Assembly (NCBI GenBank): GCA_044868295.1
Contig: JBIOWF010000225.1
Location: 1 to 8,610, forward strand
Origin: JBIOWF01 sp044868295
GTDB taxonomy: Bacteria > Actinomycetota > Actinomycetes > Streptosporangiales > Streptosporangiaceae
Reading direction: 5' to 3'
Length of the DNA stretch: 8,610 nucleotides
The translations under genes were made by a program, and so were the position numbers. Below, piece by piece: positions 1-5,240 of the stretch. The notes under the pieces were generated by a model. That model did no database searches. It had not been told where the DNA came from and saw only the letters and a list, made by a program, of their open reading frames with translations. Each line of letters begins with the position of its first letter. Positions within the stretch are counted from its first letter, which is position 1.

Positions 1-536
1 TCATCATCATGACCACCAACCTCGGCACCCGGGACATCTCCAAGGGCCAGGGTGTGGGCTTCGCGAAGTCCAACGACGTCGAGAGCAACTACGACCGGAT
101 GAAGTCGAAGGTTCAGGAGGAGCTCAAGCAGCACTTCCGGCCCGAGTTCCTCAACCGTGTCGACGACACCGTGGTCTTCCACCAGCTCACCCCCAAGGAG
201 ATCATCCAGATCGTCGATCTGATGCTCGCCCAGGTGGACGAGCGGCTGAAGGACCGGGACATGGGCCTGGAGCTGACCCCGGCGGCCAAGCAGCTGCTCG
301 CCGACCGCGGCTACGACCCGGTCATGGGCGCCCGTCCGCTCCGCCGTACGATCCAGCGCGAGCTGGAGGACTCTCTCTCCGAGAAGATCCTGTACGGCGA
401 GCTGCGGCCGGGACAGATCGTGAAGATCGACATCGAGGGCGAGGGCGACGCGGCCAAGTTCACCTTCATCGGTGAGGCCAAGACGCCCGAGGTCCCCGAC
501 TCGGCCGCCTCGATCGTGGAGCCCATACAGAACTGA
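1..536 (+). CDS. clpC: ATP-dependent Clp protease ATP-binding subunit ClpC, C-terminal part (5' end outside window)
   Basis: The reading frame is open from the window's first bases and ends at TGA 534-536, so only about 177 residues of an 800-plus-residue protein are here. They are the end of the second AAA+ module of a class I Clp/Hsp100 unfoldase, which feeds proteins into the ClpP chamber in the cytoplasm. Visible landmarks are a sensor-1-like MTTNLG (near 9-26), the arginine-finger stretch FRPEFLNR (about 135-158), and the sensor-2 motif GARPLRR (about 327-347) followed by the C-terminal small domain (RTIQRELEDSLSEKIL). The tail after about 480 is acidic and variable, as usual in actinobacterial ClpC. 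The IGF-type ClpP-docking loop lies upstream and cannot be checked. A strong terminator follows directly, so clpC ends its own transcription unit. ClpC rather than ClpB or ClpX is judged from the sensor-2 region and the mycobacterial-type gene neighbourhood. Confidence 0.93.
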   Translation, partial: IIMTTNLGTRDISKGQGVGFAKSNDVESNYDRMKSKVQEELKQHFRPEFLNRVDDTVVFHQLTPKEIIQIVDLMLAQVDERLKDRDMGLELTPAAKQLLADRGYDPVMGARPLRRTIQRELEDSLSEKILYGELRPGQIVKIDIEGEGDAAKFTFIGEAKTPEVPDSAASIVEPIQN

Positions 537-574
537 GCTCCCAGGAGCGGAGCGAGCACCGTAAGCGCAGCACG

Positions 575-614
575 GACCCCGCGTGAGAAAAACCTCACGC
601 GGGGTCTTTGTTTT
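575..614 (+). terminator. Intrinsic terminator of clpC
   Basis: A perfect 13-bp stem (575-587 GACCCCGCGTGAG paired with 594-606) encloses a six-base A-rich loop (AAAAAC) and is followed by TTTGTTTT at 607-614. The stem starts 38 bases after the clpC stop. This is the only classical hairpin-plus-T-tract terminator in the window. An A-run in the loop rather than before the stem makes it weaker in the reverse direction. Confidence 0.93.
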
Positions 615-645
615 AAGTGAGTTCGGGTAGCGGACGCCACCGGAC

Positions 646-664
646 GTAGTACTACACTCTGTAG
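646..664 (+). promoter_or_regulatory. Possible promoter with dyad operator (BlaI/CopY-like shape)
   Basis: A 10-bp perfect palindrome GTAGTACTAC (646-655) overlaps a second dyad, CTACA-CTC-TGTAG (652-664). Inside the second dyad is TACACT (653-658), which fits the actinobacterial -10 pattern TAnnnT. No convincing -35 lies 16-19 bases upstream. The CTACA-N3-TGTAG shape resembles sites of BlaI/MecI/CopY-type winged-helix repressors, which often sit over a -10 box; this match is from memory and no such regulator gene is in the window. If it is a promoter, the transcript would start near 665 and run about 240 bases to the gene at 907. Confidence 0.4.
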
Positions 665-700
665 AGCCAGTCTCATCCAAGTGGACTCCAAGTGGCTCTA
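662..700 (+). promoter_or_regulatory. Operator-like cluster: 9-bp direct repeats inside an 8-bp inverted repeat
   Basis: TCCAAGTGG occurs twice, at 676-684 and 687-695, exactly 11 bases apart, so both copies face the same side of the helix. The pair is framed by the inverted repeat TAGAGCCA (662-669) and TGGCTCTA (693-700). The array lies just downstream of the putative -10 at 653-658, where a roadblock or repressor site could sit. The rest of 615-906 holds no further recognisable element: it is G+C-rich without coding-like codon use, apart from the Shine-Dalgarno sequence at its end. The regulator is unknown. Confidence 0.4.
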
Positions 701-906
701 AGCACGATGAGATCGCATTCGACGTCCCGCCAGTGGAGCACCGAGAAATCGGCTGCCGGACGGACGCGAAAACCGGAGCGACCGGGGCAGGCTCGGTCGG
801 TCCGGGCCGGATTTCCCGGCACGGAGGGGACCTTCGCCCCATGCGGTCAGGACAGACGCCATGGACGAACAGGGTCCAAAAGCGCTCAACGCCTGGGAGG
901 CACCTG

Positions 907-1842
907 ATGCGCCTGTTGCACGACGACGGGACGCTCGTTCACCTGGCCTACAACGCGGGCGTACATCCCGCCGACGACCTGGAGAACCTGATCGCCCACC
1001 TGACCCGCTACGCCGTGCCGGTGCGCAGAAAGCTGGCCGTCGAGCGGTTGGGGATCGGCTTGTGGCTGTCTCCCGCCGTGGCCGACCACCTCGCCTCCGA
1101 CCGGATCGAGCTGGTACGGCTGCGCCGTTCGCTGGAGGAGCGCGGTCTGGAGGTCGTGAGCCTCAACGGCACCGGCGGCCGCAACCAGGAGGTCCCGGGT
1201 CCAGACTGGGCCAAGCCCGAGCGATACCGGTACACGATGTCGCTGGCGAAGATCCTCGCGTTCCTGCTGCCGGACGACGTCCGTTTCGGCAGTATCTCGA
1301 CCATCCCGATCGGCTGGCGCCGTGACTGGCCGGCGGACCTGCACTCGATCGCGTCACGCCGCCTGGAGCGGCTCTCACGTGAGCTGCGCGGCCTCTACAG
1401 TGTCACCGGCAAGACCATCCGCGTCGGCTTCGAACCTTGGCCGGGCTGCGTCCTGGAGACGACCGAGCAGGCGCTTGAGCGGGTTTGCGGCATCGACTCC
1501 GAGCATCTCGGGGTCTGCCTGGACGCCTGTCACCTCTCGTGCGGCGCGGAGGAGCCGGGCGCCGCACTGCGCGGCCTCGCCCTCGCGGGGGCGCCAGTGG
1601 TGAAGCTGGGCCACGTGCACAACCACAGCCAGGAGATTCCGAGCACTCAGCCGGTGATCGAGGACACGCTCAACGCGATCCTGTCCGGCGCGGTGAACGG
1701 CTGCGCCCACGTCGAGGTCGAGACGCATGACTGGACCGCGCCGAAGACCAAGGGACCGGCCGCCCTTGTGGCGAGGCTGGCCGACGAACTCGACTGGACC
1801 CGCCGCAACCTGACCGCCCTGGGCCTCAAACTCGCCGCCTGA
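907..1842 (+). CDS. Shortened EboE-like xylose-isomerase-type TIM-barrel protein, orphan
   Basis: The 311-residue product resembles EboE, the TIM-barrel member of the ebo cluster, which is linked to export or traffic of secondary metabolites such as scytonemin and eustifoline precursors. Seen: an N-terminal HLAYNAGVHPADDL where EboE usually has a YCTNVHP-type motif; GIGLWLS (49-55); SISTIPIGW (129-137); EPWPGC-LETT (176-186); CLDACH (204-209); EVETHDW (270-276). E176, D206, His 236/238/240 and E270 or E272 could supply an isomerase-type metal or acid-base set. Against remembered EboE sequences, the FPYGxFH segment after LNG (86-88) is lost and about 60-70 residues are missing between HVHNH and the last strand. 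The ATG at 907 is chosen because GGGAGG (895-900) lies six bases upstream; longer in-frame starts have R-rich, poorly coding sequence. No other ebo genes are visible. Soluble, no signal peptide. Substrate unknown; a sugar-phosphate isomerase/epimerase-like enzyme is the alternative. Confidence 0.72.
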   Translation: MRLLHDDGTLVHLAYNAGVHPADDLENLIAHLTRYAVPVRRKLAVERLGIGLWLSPAVADHLASDRIELVRLRRSLEERGLEVVSLNGTGGRNQEVPGPDWAKPERYRYTMSLAKILAFLLPDDVRFGSISTIPIGWRRDWPADLHSIASRRLERLSRELRGLYSVTGKTIRVGFEPWPGCVLETTEQALERVCGIDSEHLGVCLDACHLSCGAEEPGAALRGLALAGAPVVKLGHVHNHSQEIPSTQPVIEDTLNAILSGAVNGCAHVEVETHDWTAPKTKGPAALVARLADELDWTRRNLTALGLKLAA

Positions 1843-1871
1843 CGAGACGAGCTCCCGAGCCCATCCACGCC

Positions 1872-1897
1872 GTGCCGAGCGCCATGAGCCTCGGCAC
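1872..1897 (+). terminator. Weak hairpin after the EboE-like gene
   Basis: GTGCCGAG (1872-1879) and CTCGGCAC (1890-1897) form an 8-bp stem with a 10-base loop, 29 bases after the stop of the preceding gene. No T-tract follows, so it is a candidate for a stem-only terminator or an mRNA 3'-end stabiliser between two convergent genes. Confidence 0.3.
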
Positions 1898-1979
1898 CGT
1901 CTCAACGGCGTCCCGAGCCGTGCATGCGAAGCGGGCACTATGAGCCTCGGCATCGCCTCAACGGCGTCCCGAGCCGTGC
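1884..1979. repeat. Two 40-bp direct repeats with a 56-bp period
   Basis: The 40-base block at 1884-1923 recurs at 1940-1979 with 38 of 40 bases identical (differences at block positions 14 and 17). The repeat-to-repeat distance is 56 bases. The 16-base spacer that follows block one (GCGAAGCGGGCACT core) recurs in degenerate form after block two, and a TCCCGAGCC core also occurs at 1853-1861, 58 bases before the first block's copy at 1911. This looks like a minisatellite-like duplication within the intergenic region of two convergent genes. It is not coding on either strand. Confidence 0.85.
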
Positions 1980-2007
1980 GCGGAGTAGGGCACCGTGGGC
2001 ACGGCTC
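1971..2007 (-). terminator. Possible hairpin over the mutY stop codon
   Basis: GAGCCGTGC (1971-1979) is the exact reverse complement of GCACGGCTC (1999-2007), giving a 9-bp stem with a 19-base loop. The inner arm covers most of the mutY stop codon (2006-2008). There is no T-tract. It could end or stabilise the mutY transcript, or limit collision with the convergent upstream gene. Confidence 0.3.
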
Positions 2008-2872
2008 AGCTGGGTAACTGGAAGGTGCCGTCGGAGAGGATCTCGGCCAGGCCGTCTTCGATGAGGCCGTCCAGGGCACGCTCCCGCTGGACGTGATCGG
2101 CCCAGACCACGTCGAGGGCGTCCTTGGGCACCGGGCCGTGTGCCTCCCGCAGGACGGCCAGCAGCCGCCCCCGGCACTGCCGGTCGGTTCCCGCGTAGGT
2201 CTGGCCTCGCCGTACGGGACCTTCGTAGGCGGGGCGTCCGGAGAGTCGCCAGGCGCACTGCCGCGCCACCGGGCAGTCGGCGCACCGGGGAGCGCGGGCG
2301 GTGCAGACGAGCGCGCCCAGCTCCATCACGGCGACCGCCCAGCGTGGCGCCCCGACTGCGGGGATCAGGGATTCCGCGAGCCTGCGCTCGACCGTGGTCG
2401 TCGCCTTCGGCGGATACTCCTCGCCCCGGACGGCTCTCGCGAACACCCGCCGGACGTTGGTGTCCAAAACGGCGTGGCTTCCTCCGTAGGCGAAGCTGGC
2501 GACCGCCGCCGCCGTGTAGTCGCCGATGCCCGGGAGCGCGCGGAGCTCGTCATAGGTGGCGGGCACCTGTCCGTCGTGATCGACGGTGATGGCCTTGGCG
2601 CAGGCGTGCAGGTTGAGCGCCCGGCGGGGATACCCGAGGCGTCCCCAGTGGCGTACGGCCTCGCCCGCGGGCTCCGTCGCGAGAGCCTCGGGGGTCGGCC
2701 AGCGCTCCATCCACTCGGCCCAGATCGGCAGCACCCTGACCACGGGCGTCTGCTGGAGCATGATCTCGCTGACCAGGATCCCCCACGGTGTGGCTTCGGG
2801 CCGCCGCCACGGCAGGTCCCGGTTGTGCTCGGCATACCAGCCAAGGATCGGCTCATGCAAAGAAACGGCCAC
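2006..2872 (-). CDS. mutY: A/G-specific adenine DNA glycosylase MutY, without NUDIX-like domain
   Basis: MutY removes adenine mispaired with 8-oxoguanine in base excision repair. The 288-residue product has the full catalytic half: LPWRR (20-24), SEIMLQQT (35-42) with catalytic Glu36, the helix-hairpin-helix LPGIGDYTAAAV (113-124), and VLDTNVRRV (135-143) with catalytic Asp137. A [4Fe-4S] ligand set C190-x6-C197-x2-C200-x5-C206 follows. The C-terminal NUDIX-like 8-oxoG reader of E. coli MutY (about 350 residues) is absent; only about 80 residues come after the cluster. Short forms are usual in actinobacteria. The start is a GTG at 2872 with no clear Shine-Dalgarno, but TAGGGT six bases upstream suggests a leaderless mRNA. 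The gene is divergent from the anchored-protein gene at 3067, and its stop lies within a hairpin arm. Endonuclease III is excluded by the SEIMLQQT form. Confidence 0.95.
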   Translation of the reverse strand: MAVSLHEPILGWYAEHNRDLPWRRPEATPWGILVSEIMLQQTPVVRVLPIWAEWMERWPTPEALATEPAGEAVRHWGRLGYPRRALNLHACAKAITVDHDGQVPATYDELRALPGIGDYTAAAVASFAYGGSHAVLDTNVRRVFARAVRGEEYPPKATTTVERRLAESLIPAVGAPRWAVAVMELGALVCTARAPRCADCPVARQCAWRLSGRPAYEGPVRRGQTYAGTDRQCRGRLLAVLREAHGPVPKDALDVVWADHVQRERALDGLIEDGLAEILSDGTFQLPS

Positions 2873-2884
2873 TGACCGACCCTA
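2873..2884 (-). promoter_or_regulatory. Putative -10 box of mutY (leaderless start)
   Basis: On the minus strand TAGGGT (2884-2879) fits TAnnnT and is separated by exactly six bases from the GTG start at 2872, so transcription would begin at or next to the start codon. No convincing -35 is seen. Confidence 0.4.
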
Positions 2885-3054
2885 TCGGTGCGGCTGCTCG
2901 ATCGCTGTCCGACCAGGATCCGCAGGATGGAATGCTGCTGGGCGGGCACCGTAGCCGTCGGGATCGGCGTTGCCGGATGGCGCGCCGCCGAATGGAGCGC
3001 TGCGGGACAGGGCGGAGCCCGGCGAGCCGTTTCCCCTGATGGGCCAGGGCTCAC

Positions 3055-3066
3055 CATACTGTGTGC
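3055..3066 (+). promoter_or_regulatory. Putative -10 box of the gene at 3067 (leaderless start)
   Basis: CATACT (3055-3060) lies six bases before the ATG at 3067; TACTGT (3057-3062) is an overlapping alternative that fits TAnnnT. The rest of the 188-base divergent region with mutY shows no strong symmetry, hairpin or small gene. The -35 region is unrecognisable. Confidence 0.35.
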
Positions 3067-3783
3067 ATGGATCCGGACACGTTCCGTAGTGGAGTCGATG
3101 TCGAGGGGTCGGATGTCTACTGGCGCCGTCGCGTGTCGGTCCTCACCGGCGTTCTCGTGGTGGCGGCCGTCATGGCGTGGGCCTGCACGAGTGCGTCTGG
3201 AAGGCCACGGAAGGTCGCTGACGAGAAGAAGCCCGGAGCCGACACGATGGCGGTCGCGCTCCCATCGGTGCCCACGCCGACCGTGACCGTCACGGCCTCG
3301 ACCTCGGCCGCGGCGTCGCCCACACCGTCCAGGTCGCCCTCCGGGACGCCGTCGCCTTCGGCGTCACCACACGCGTCGGCGGCCATGCGGCCCGGGCAAC
3401 GGTGCCAACCGGGAGATCTGGTGCTCAGCCTCCGAGGGGGCCAGGACGTCTACGGGGAGGCAGCGCGGCCGAGCTTCCTGCTGACCATGGTGAGCACCGG
3501 TGATGTCGCGTGCACCGTCGATGTCGGCCCTCGCACGCTGGAGACGCGGATAACCTCGGGCCAGGACCGGGTCTGGTCGACGGCCGACTGCGTCAGCGGG
3601 GCAGGCGTCGACATCCAGCTGCTCAAGCGTGGCGTCCCGTACGTTCGCATGATCCAGTGGGACCGCCACCGATCGGGGCAGGACTGCACCACCGCGCGCG
3701 ACCCGGCCCGCGCCGGGACCTACGTCGCCCTGGCCCAATCGGGAGGGCTCAAGAGCTCGAAGGTCGTCTTTCACCTCCGTTGA
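3067..3783 (+). CDS. Membrane-anchored extracytoplasmic protein with Ser/Thr/Pro linker and Ig-like (BsuPI/DUF4232-like) domain
   Basis: The 238-residue product has a short acidic N-terminus, a YWRRR positive patch, one hydrophobic segment (about residues 23-40, VSVLTGVLVVAAVMAWAC), a long linker rich in Ser, Thr, Pro and Ala (about 60-106), and a C-terminal domain (about 110-238). That domain has four Cys (113, 149, 175, 207), suitable for two disulfides outside the membrane, and a WDxxxxG...AGTYVALA ending like BsuPI or DUF4232 beta-sandwich proteins. RRR before the segment suggests cytosolic N-terminus and external C-terminus. There is no clean lipobox with the Cys in place, although WAC ends the segment. 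Its position between mutY and disA matches Rv3587c of M. tuberculosis, a conserved membrane protein. ATG 3067 is preferred over GTG 3061 because of the -10 spacing. The function is unknown; the linker suggests it crosses the cell wall. Confidence 0.8.
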   Translation: MDPDTFRSGVDVEGSDVYWRRRVSVLTGVLVVAAVMAWACTSASGRPRKVADEKKPGADTMAVALPSVPTPTVTVTASTSAAASPTPSRSPSGTPSPSASPHASAAMRPGQRCQPGDLVLSLRGGQDVYGEAARPSFLLTMVSTGDVACTVDVGPRTLETRITSGQDRVWSTADCVSGAGVDIQLLKRGVPYVRMIQWDRHRSGQDCTTARDPARAGTYVALAQSGGLKSSKVVFHLR

Positions 3784-3817
3784 GCGTGCGCTCGGATGCG
3801 TCAGATGTATCGCTCAA
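3780..3817. terminator. Possible bidirectional hairpin between two convergent stops
   Basis: TTGAGCG (3780-3786) and CGCTCAA (3811-3817) are exact reverse complements and enclose the 17-base gap between the plus-strand stop (3781-3783) and the disA stop (3801-3803). A competing inner stem GAGC (3782-3785) with GCTC (3790-3793) is possible. There is no T-tract, so termination here would have to be factor-assisted. Confidence 0.3.
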
Positions 3818-4889
3818 GGATCGAGGATTCGGCGAGGCGGGACAGGCCCTCGCGGACGTTGCGGGCGCGGGACTCGCCGACGCCGCCGACCGCCTGGAGG
3901 TCGTCGATGCTGGCGGCCAGCAACTTCTGCAGCCCGCTGAAGTGATCGACCAGCCGGTCCACGATCACGCTGGGCAGCCGGGGCACCTTCGCCAGGAGCC
4001 GGAAGCCACGCGGGCTGACCGGGGTGTCCAGCGCCTCGGCGCCGGAGTGGCCGAGCACGTGGGCCACCTTCGAAAGGTCCAGCAGGTCGTCGGCGGACAG
4101 CTCGTCGAGCTCGTGCATGGCTTTGGTGAAGCCGCGGGACCGCTGGCCGCGAGCGTCGGGCAGGTAGTCGCGCACGATCAGCTCGCGGTCCGGCTCCACC
4201 CCCGCCACCAGCTCGTCGAGCTGGAGCGAGAGCAGCCTTCCGTCGGTGCCGAGCTCGACGACGTAGCCCTCGATCTCCCCGGCGATGCGCCGGACCATCT
4301 CCAGGCGTTGCACGACCGAGGCCACGTCGCGGACGGTCGCGAGATCCTCGATCTCCAGGGCCGAGAGCGTGCCGGACACCTCGTCGAGCCGCAGCTTGTA
4401 CCGCTCGAGCGTGGCCAGTGCCTGGTTCGCCTTGGAGAGGATCGCCGCCGACTCCTCCAGCACGTAGCGTGTGCCGTCCAGGTAGAGCGCGATGATCCGC
4501 ATCGACTTGCTGATGGCGATGACGGGAAAGGACGTCTGCCGAGCCACCCGCTGGGCGGTCCGGTGCCGGGTTCCCGACTCGTCGGTGGGGATGCCGGGAT
4601 CGGGTACGAGGTGGACGGCGGCGCGGACGATCCGAAGATCGTCGCTGTTCAGGACGATCGCGCCGTCCATCTTGGCGAGCTCGCGCAGCCGGGTCGCGGC
4701 GAACTCGACGTCGAGCTCGAAGCCGCCGGTGCAGAGCTCTTCGACGGTCGGGTCGTAGCCCACGACGATGAGGCCGCCGGTGTGGCCGCGGAGGATGCGC
4801 TCCAGACCGTCGCGTAGCTGGGTGCCAGGAGCGACGGCGGCGAGTATCGCCCTCCGCCGCTCGTCGAGCCCCTTGTCGTTCTGAGCCAC
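3801..4889 (-). CDS. disA: DNA integrity scanning diadenylate cyclase DisA
   Basis: DisA condenses two ATP into c-di-AMP and slows or stops when it meets branched DNA. The 362-residue length fits the family. The DAC domain (about 1-145) has DGA at 75-77 and the RHR motif in GTRHRTA at 108-110, the residue numbers I remember for the Thermotoga maritima enzyme, plus LVPDPGIPTDESGTRHR upstream. A helical spine (about 150-285) follows, with a C-terminal helix-hairpin-helix VGGVGESRAR (334-343) for DNA binding. All catalytic motifs look intact. The GTG at 4889 is the start; GAAAGG on the minus strand (4905-4900) lies ten bases upstream. In many Gram-positive bacteria radA directly precedes disA; here an insertion sequence and a 155-base leader (4890-5044) intervene. 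The gene runs tail to tail with the anchored-protein gene, 17 bases apart. Confidence 0.97.
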   Translation of the reverse strand: MAQNDKGLDERRRAILAAVAPGTQLRDGLERILRGHTGGLIVVGYDPTVEELCTGGFELDVEFAATRLRELAKMDGAIVLNSDDLRIVRAAVHLVPDPGIPTDESGTRHRTAQRVARQTSFPVIAISKSMRIIALYLDGTRYVLEESAAILSKANQALATLERYKLRLDEVSGTLSALEIEDLATVRDVASVVQRLEMVRRIAGEIEGYVVELGTDGRLLSLQLDELVAGVEPDRELIVRDYLPDARGQRSRGFTKAMHELDELSADDLLDLSKVAHVLGHSGAEALDTPVSPRGFRLLAKVPRLPSVIVDRLVDHFSGLQKLLAASIDDLQAVGGVGESRARNVREGLSRLAESSILERYI

Positions 4890-4899
4890 GTCACCGTTA

Positions 4900-4905
4900 C
4901 CTTTC
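4900..4905 (-). promoter_or_regulatory. Ribosome binding site of disA
   Basis: On the minus strand GAAAGG lies ten bases before the GTG start at 4889. It supports that start and shows that disA, unlike radA and mutY, is expected to have an untranslated leader. Confidence 0.6.
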
Positions 4906-4937
4906 AGTTGGCTCCAGTGAGCGCACTGTCGGGCAGC

Positions 4938-4953
4938 CGCGCCGTACGGCGCG
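4938..4953. promoter_or_regulatory. 16-bp perfect palindrome in the disA leader
   Basis: CGCGCCGTACGGCGCG is perfectly self-complementary over 16 bases and lies 48 bases upstream of the disA start codon, between the putative promoter (4963-4992) and the Shine-Dalgarno. Without a loop it is better suited to a dimeric protein than to an RNA hairpin. No regulator is recognised; it is unlike the AT-rich DarR site I remember from mycobacteria. Confidence 0.45.
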
Positions 4954-4962
4954 AGCGCTCTC

Positions 4963-4992
4963 CCTATGGCCCCAGAAGAGGGCGTTTGTCAG
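4963..4992 (-). promoter_or_regulatory. Weak candidate promoter for disA
   Basis: On the minus strand CTGACA (4992-4987) matches five of six TTGACA bases. After an 18-base spacer comes CATAGG (4968-4963), a poor -10 that keeps only the central ATA. Transcription would start about 70 bases before the disA start, upstream of the palindrome. It is of interest because the insertion may have cut disA off from the radA promoter. Confidence 0.25.
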
Positions 4993-5044
4993 GTAGATGT
5001 GAGCCCCTGCCCTGCGTAACCTTGACGTCGCCAAGTTTACCGAG

Positions 5045-5078
5045 TTGACCTCCTCCCCGGCCTGAAGGCCGGGGATTC
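5045..5078 (-). repeat. IS right end: guide GAAT, hairpin, TCAA cleavage site
   Basis: Read on the minus strand: GAAT (5078-5075), immediately followed by a stem CCCCGGCC / GGCCGGGG (5074-5067 and 5062-5055) with loop TTCA, then GGAGGAGG and TCAA (5048-5045). GAAT as right guide and TCAA as right cleavage site are those established for IS608 TnpA, where the guide recognises the cleavage site by base contacts. The element therefore most likely stops after the A at 5045. The end appears undamaged, in contrast to the genes. Confidence 0.75.
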
Positions 5079-5240
5079 TTCCCATCGCACCACTTAGGCG
5101 GCGCGTGGGGGTTGACGCTTCGCAGACCGGGCAGTCCCGAGGTCTCCACGTCCTGACACCGCTGGTCCAGCGGCGTTGCCGATGTTGATGGCAGCGTTGA
5201 TGTCGGCGTGGCCGACCCACCCGCACGCCGGGCTGGTGCA
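5045..5240 (-). ncRNA. Putative omega-RNA (reRNA) region over the tnpB 3' end and right end
   Basis: In IS605-type elements the RNA that guides TnpB is made from the 3' part of tnpB and the right end, and the bases just beyond the right end become the guide. The corresponding stretch here is kept, with the right-end hairpin at 5055-5074. The guide would start at 5044 on the minus strand (CTCGGTAAACTTGGCG), which is the disA leader. The 5' limit given is approximate. Expression would depend on transcription coming from radA, since the tnpB promoter appears to be deleted. Confidence 0.35.

Noticed and set aside
733..906. Upstream in-frame extension of the EboE-like gene (start at 733)
   Set aside because: The added 58 residues have poor codon use and no similarity to the family, while the ATG at 907 has a well-spaced GGGAGG.
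615..906. Riboswitch or structured leader upstream of the EboE-like gene
   Set aside because: No recognised aptamer motif and no terminator-antiterminator pair could be seen; only DNA-level symmetries near 646-700 stand out.
692..907. Plus-strand frame of about 66-71 codons whose TGA overlaps the ATG at 907 by one base, resembling translational coupling
   Set aside because: Its codons lack the G/C third-position bias of real genes here, the product is Arg/Ser-rich without recognisable features, and no ribosome site precedes it. The overlap is probably chance.
1884..1979. Short CRISPR or attachment-site pair
   Set aside because: There are only two copies, the gap between them is partly repeated too, and no integrase or cas gene is nearby.
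1375..2079. Minus-strand frame of 234 codons over the EboE-like gene and the repeat region
   Set aside because: It is a shadow of the plus-strand gene and crosses the intergenic repeats without conserved features.
3510..4817. Long open frame on the plus strand (435 codons) antisense to disA
   Set aside because: It is a high-GC mirror frame: the disA strand has clear motifs and matching codon bias, and the antisense product is low-complexity and starts inside another gene.
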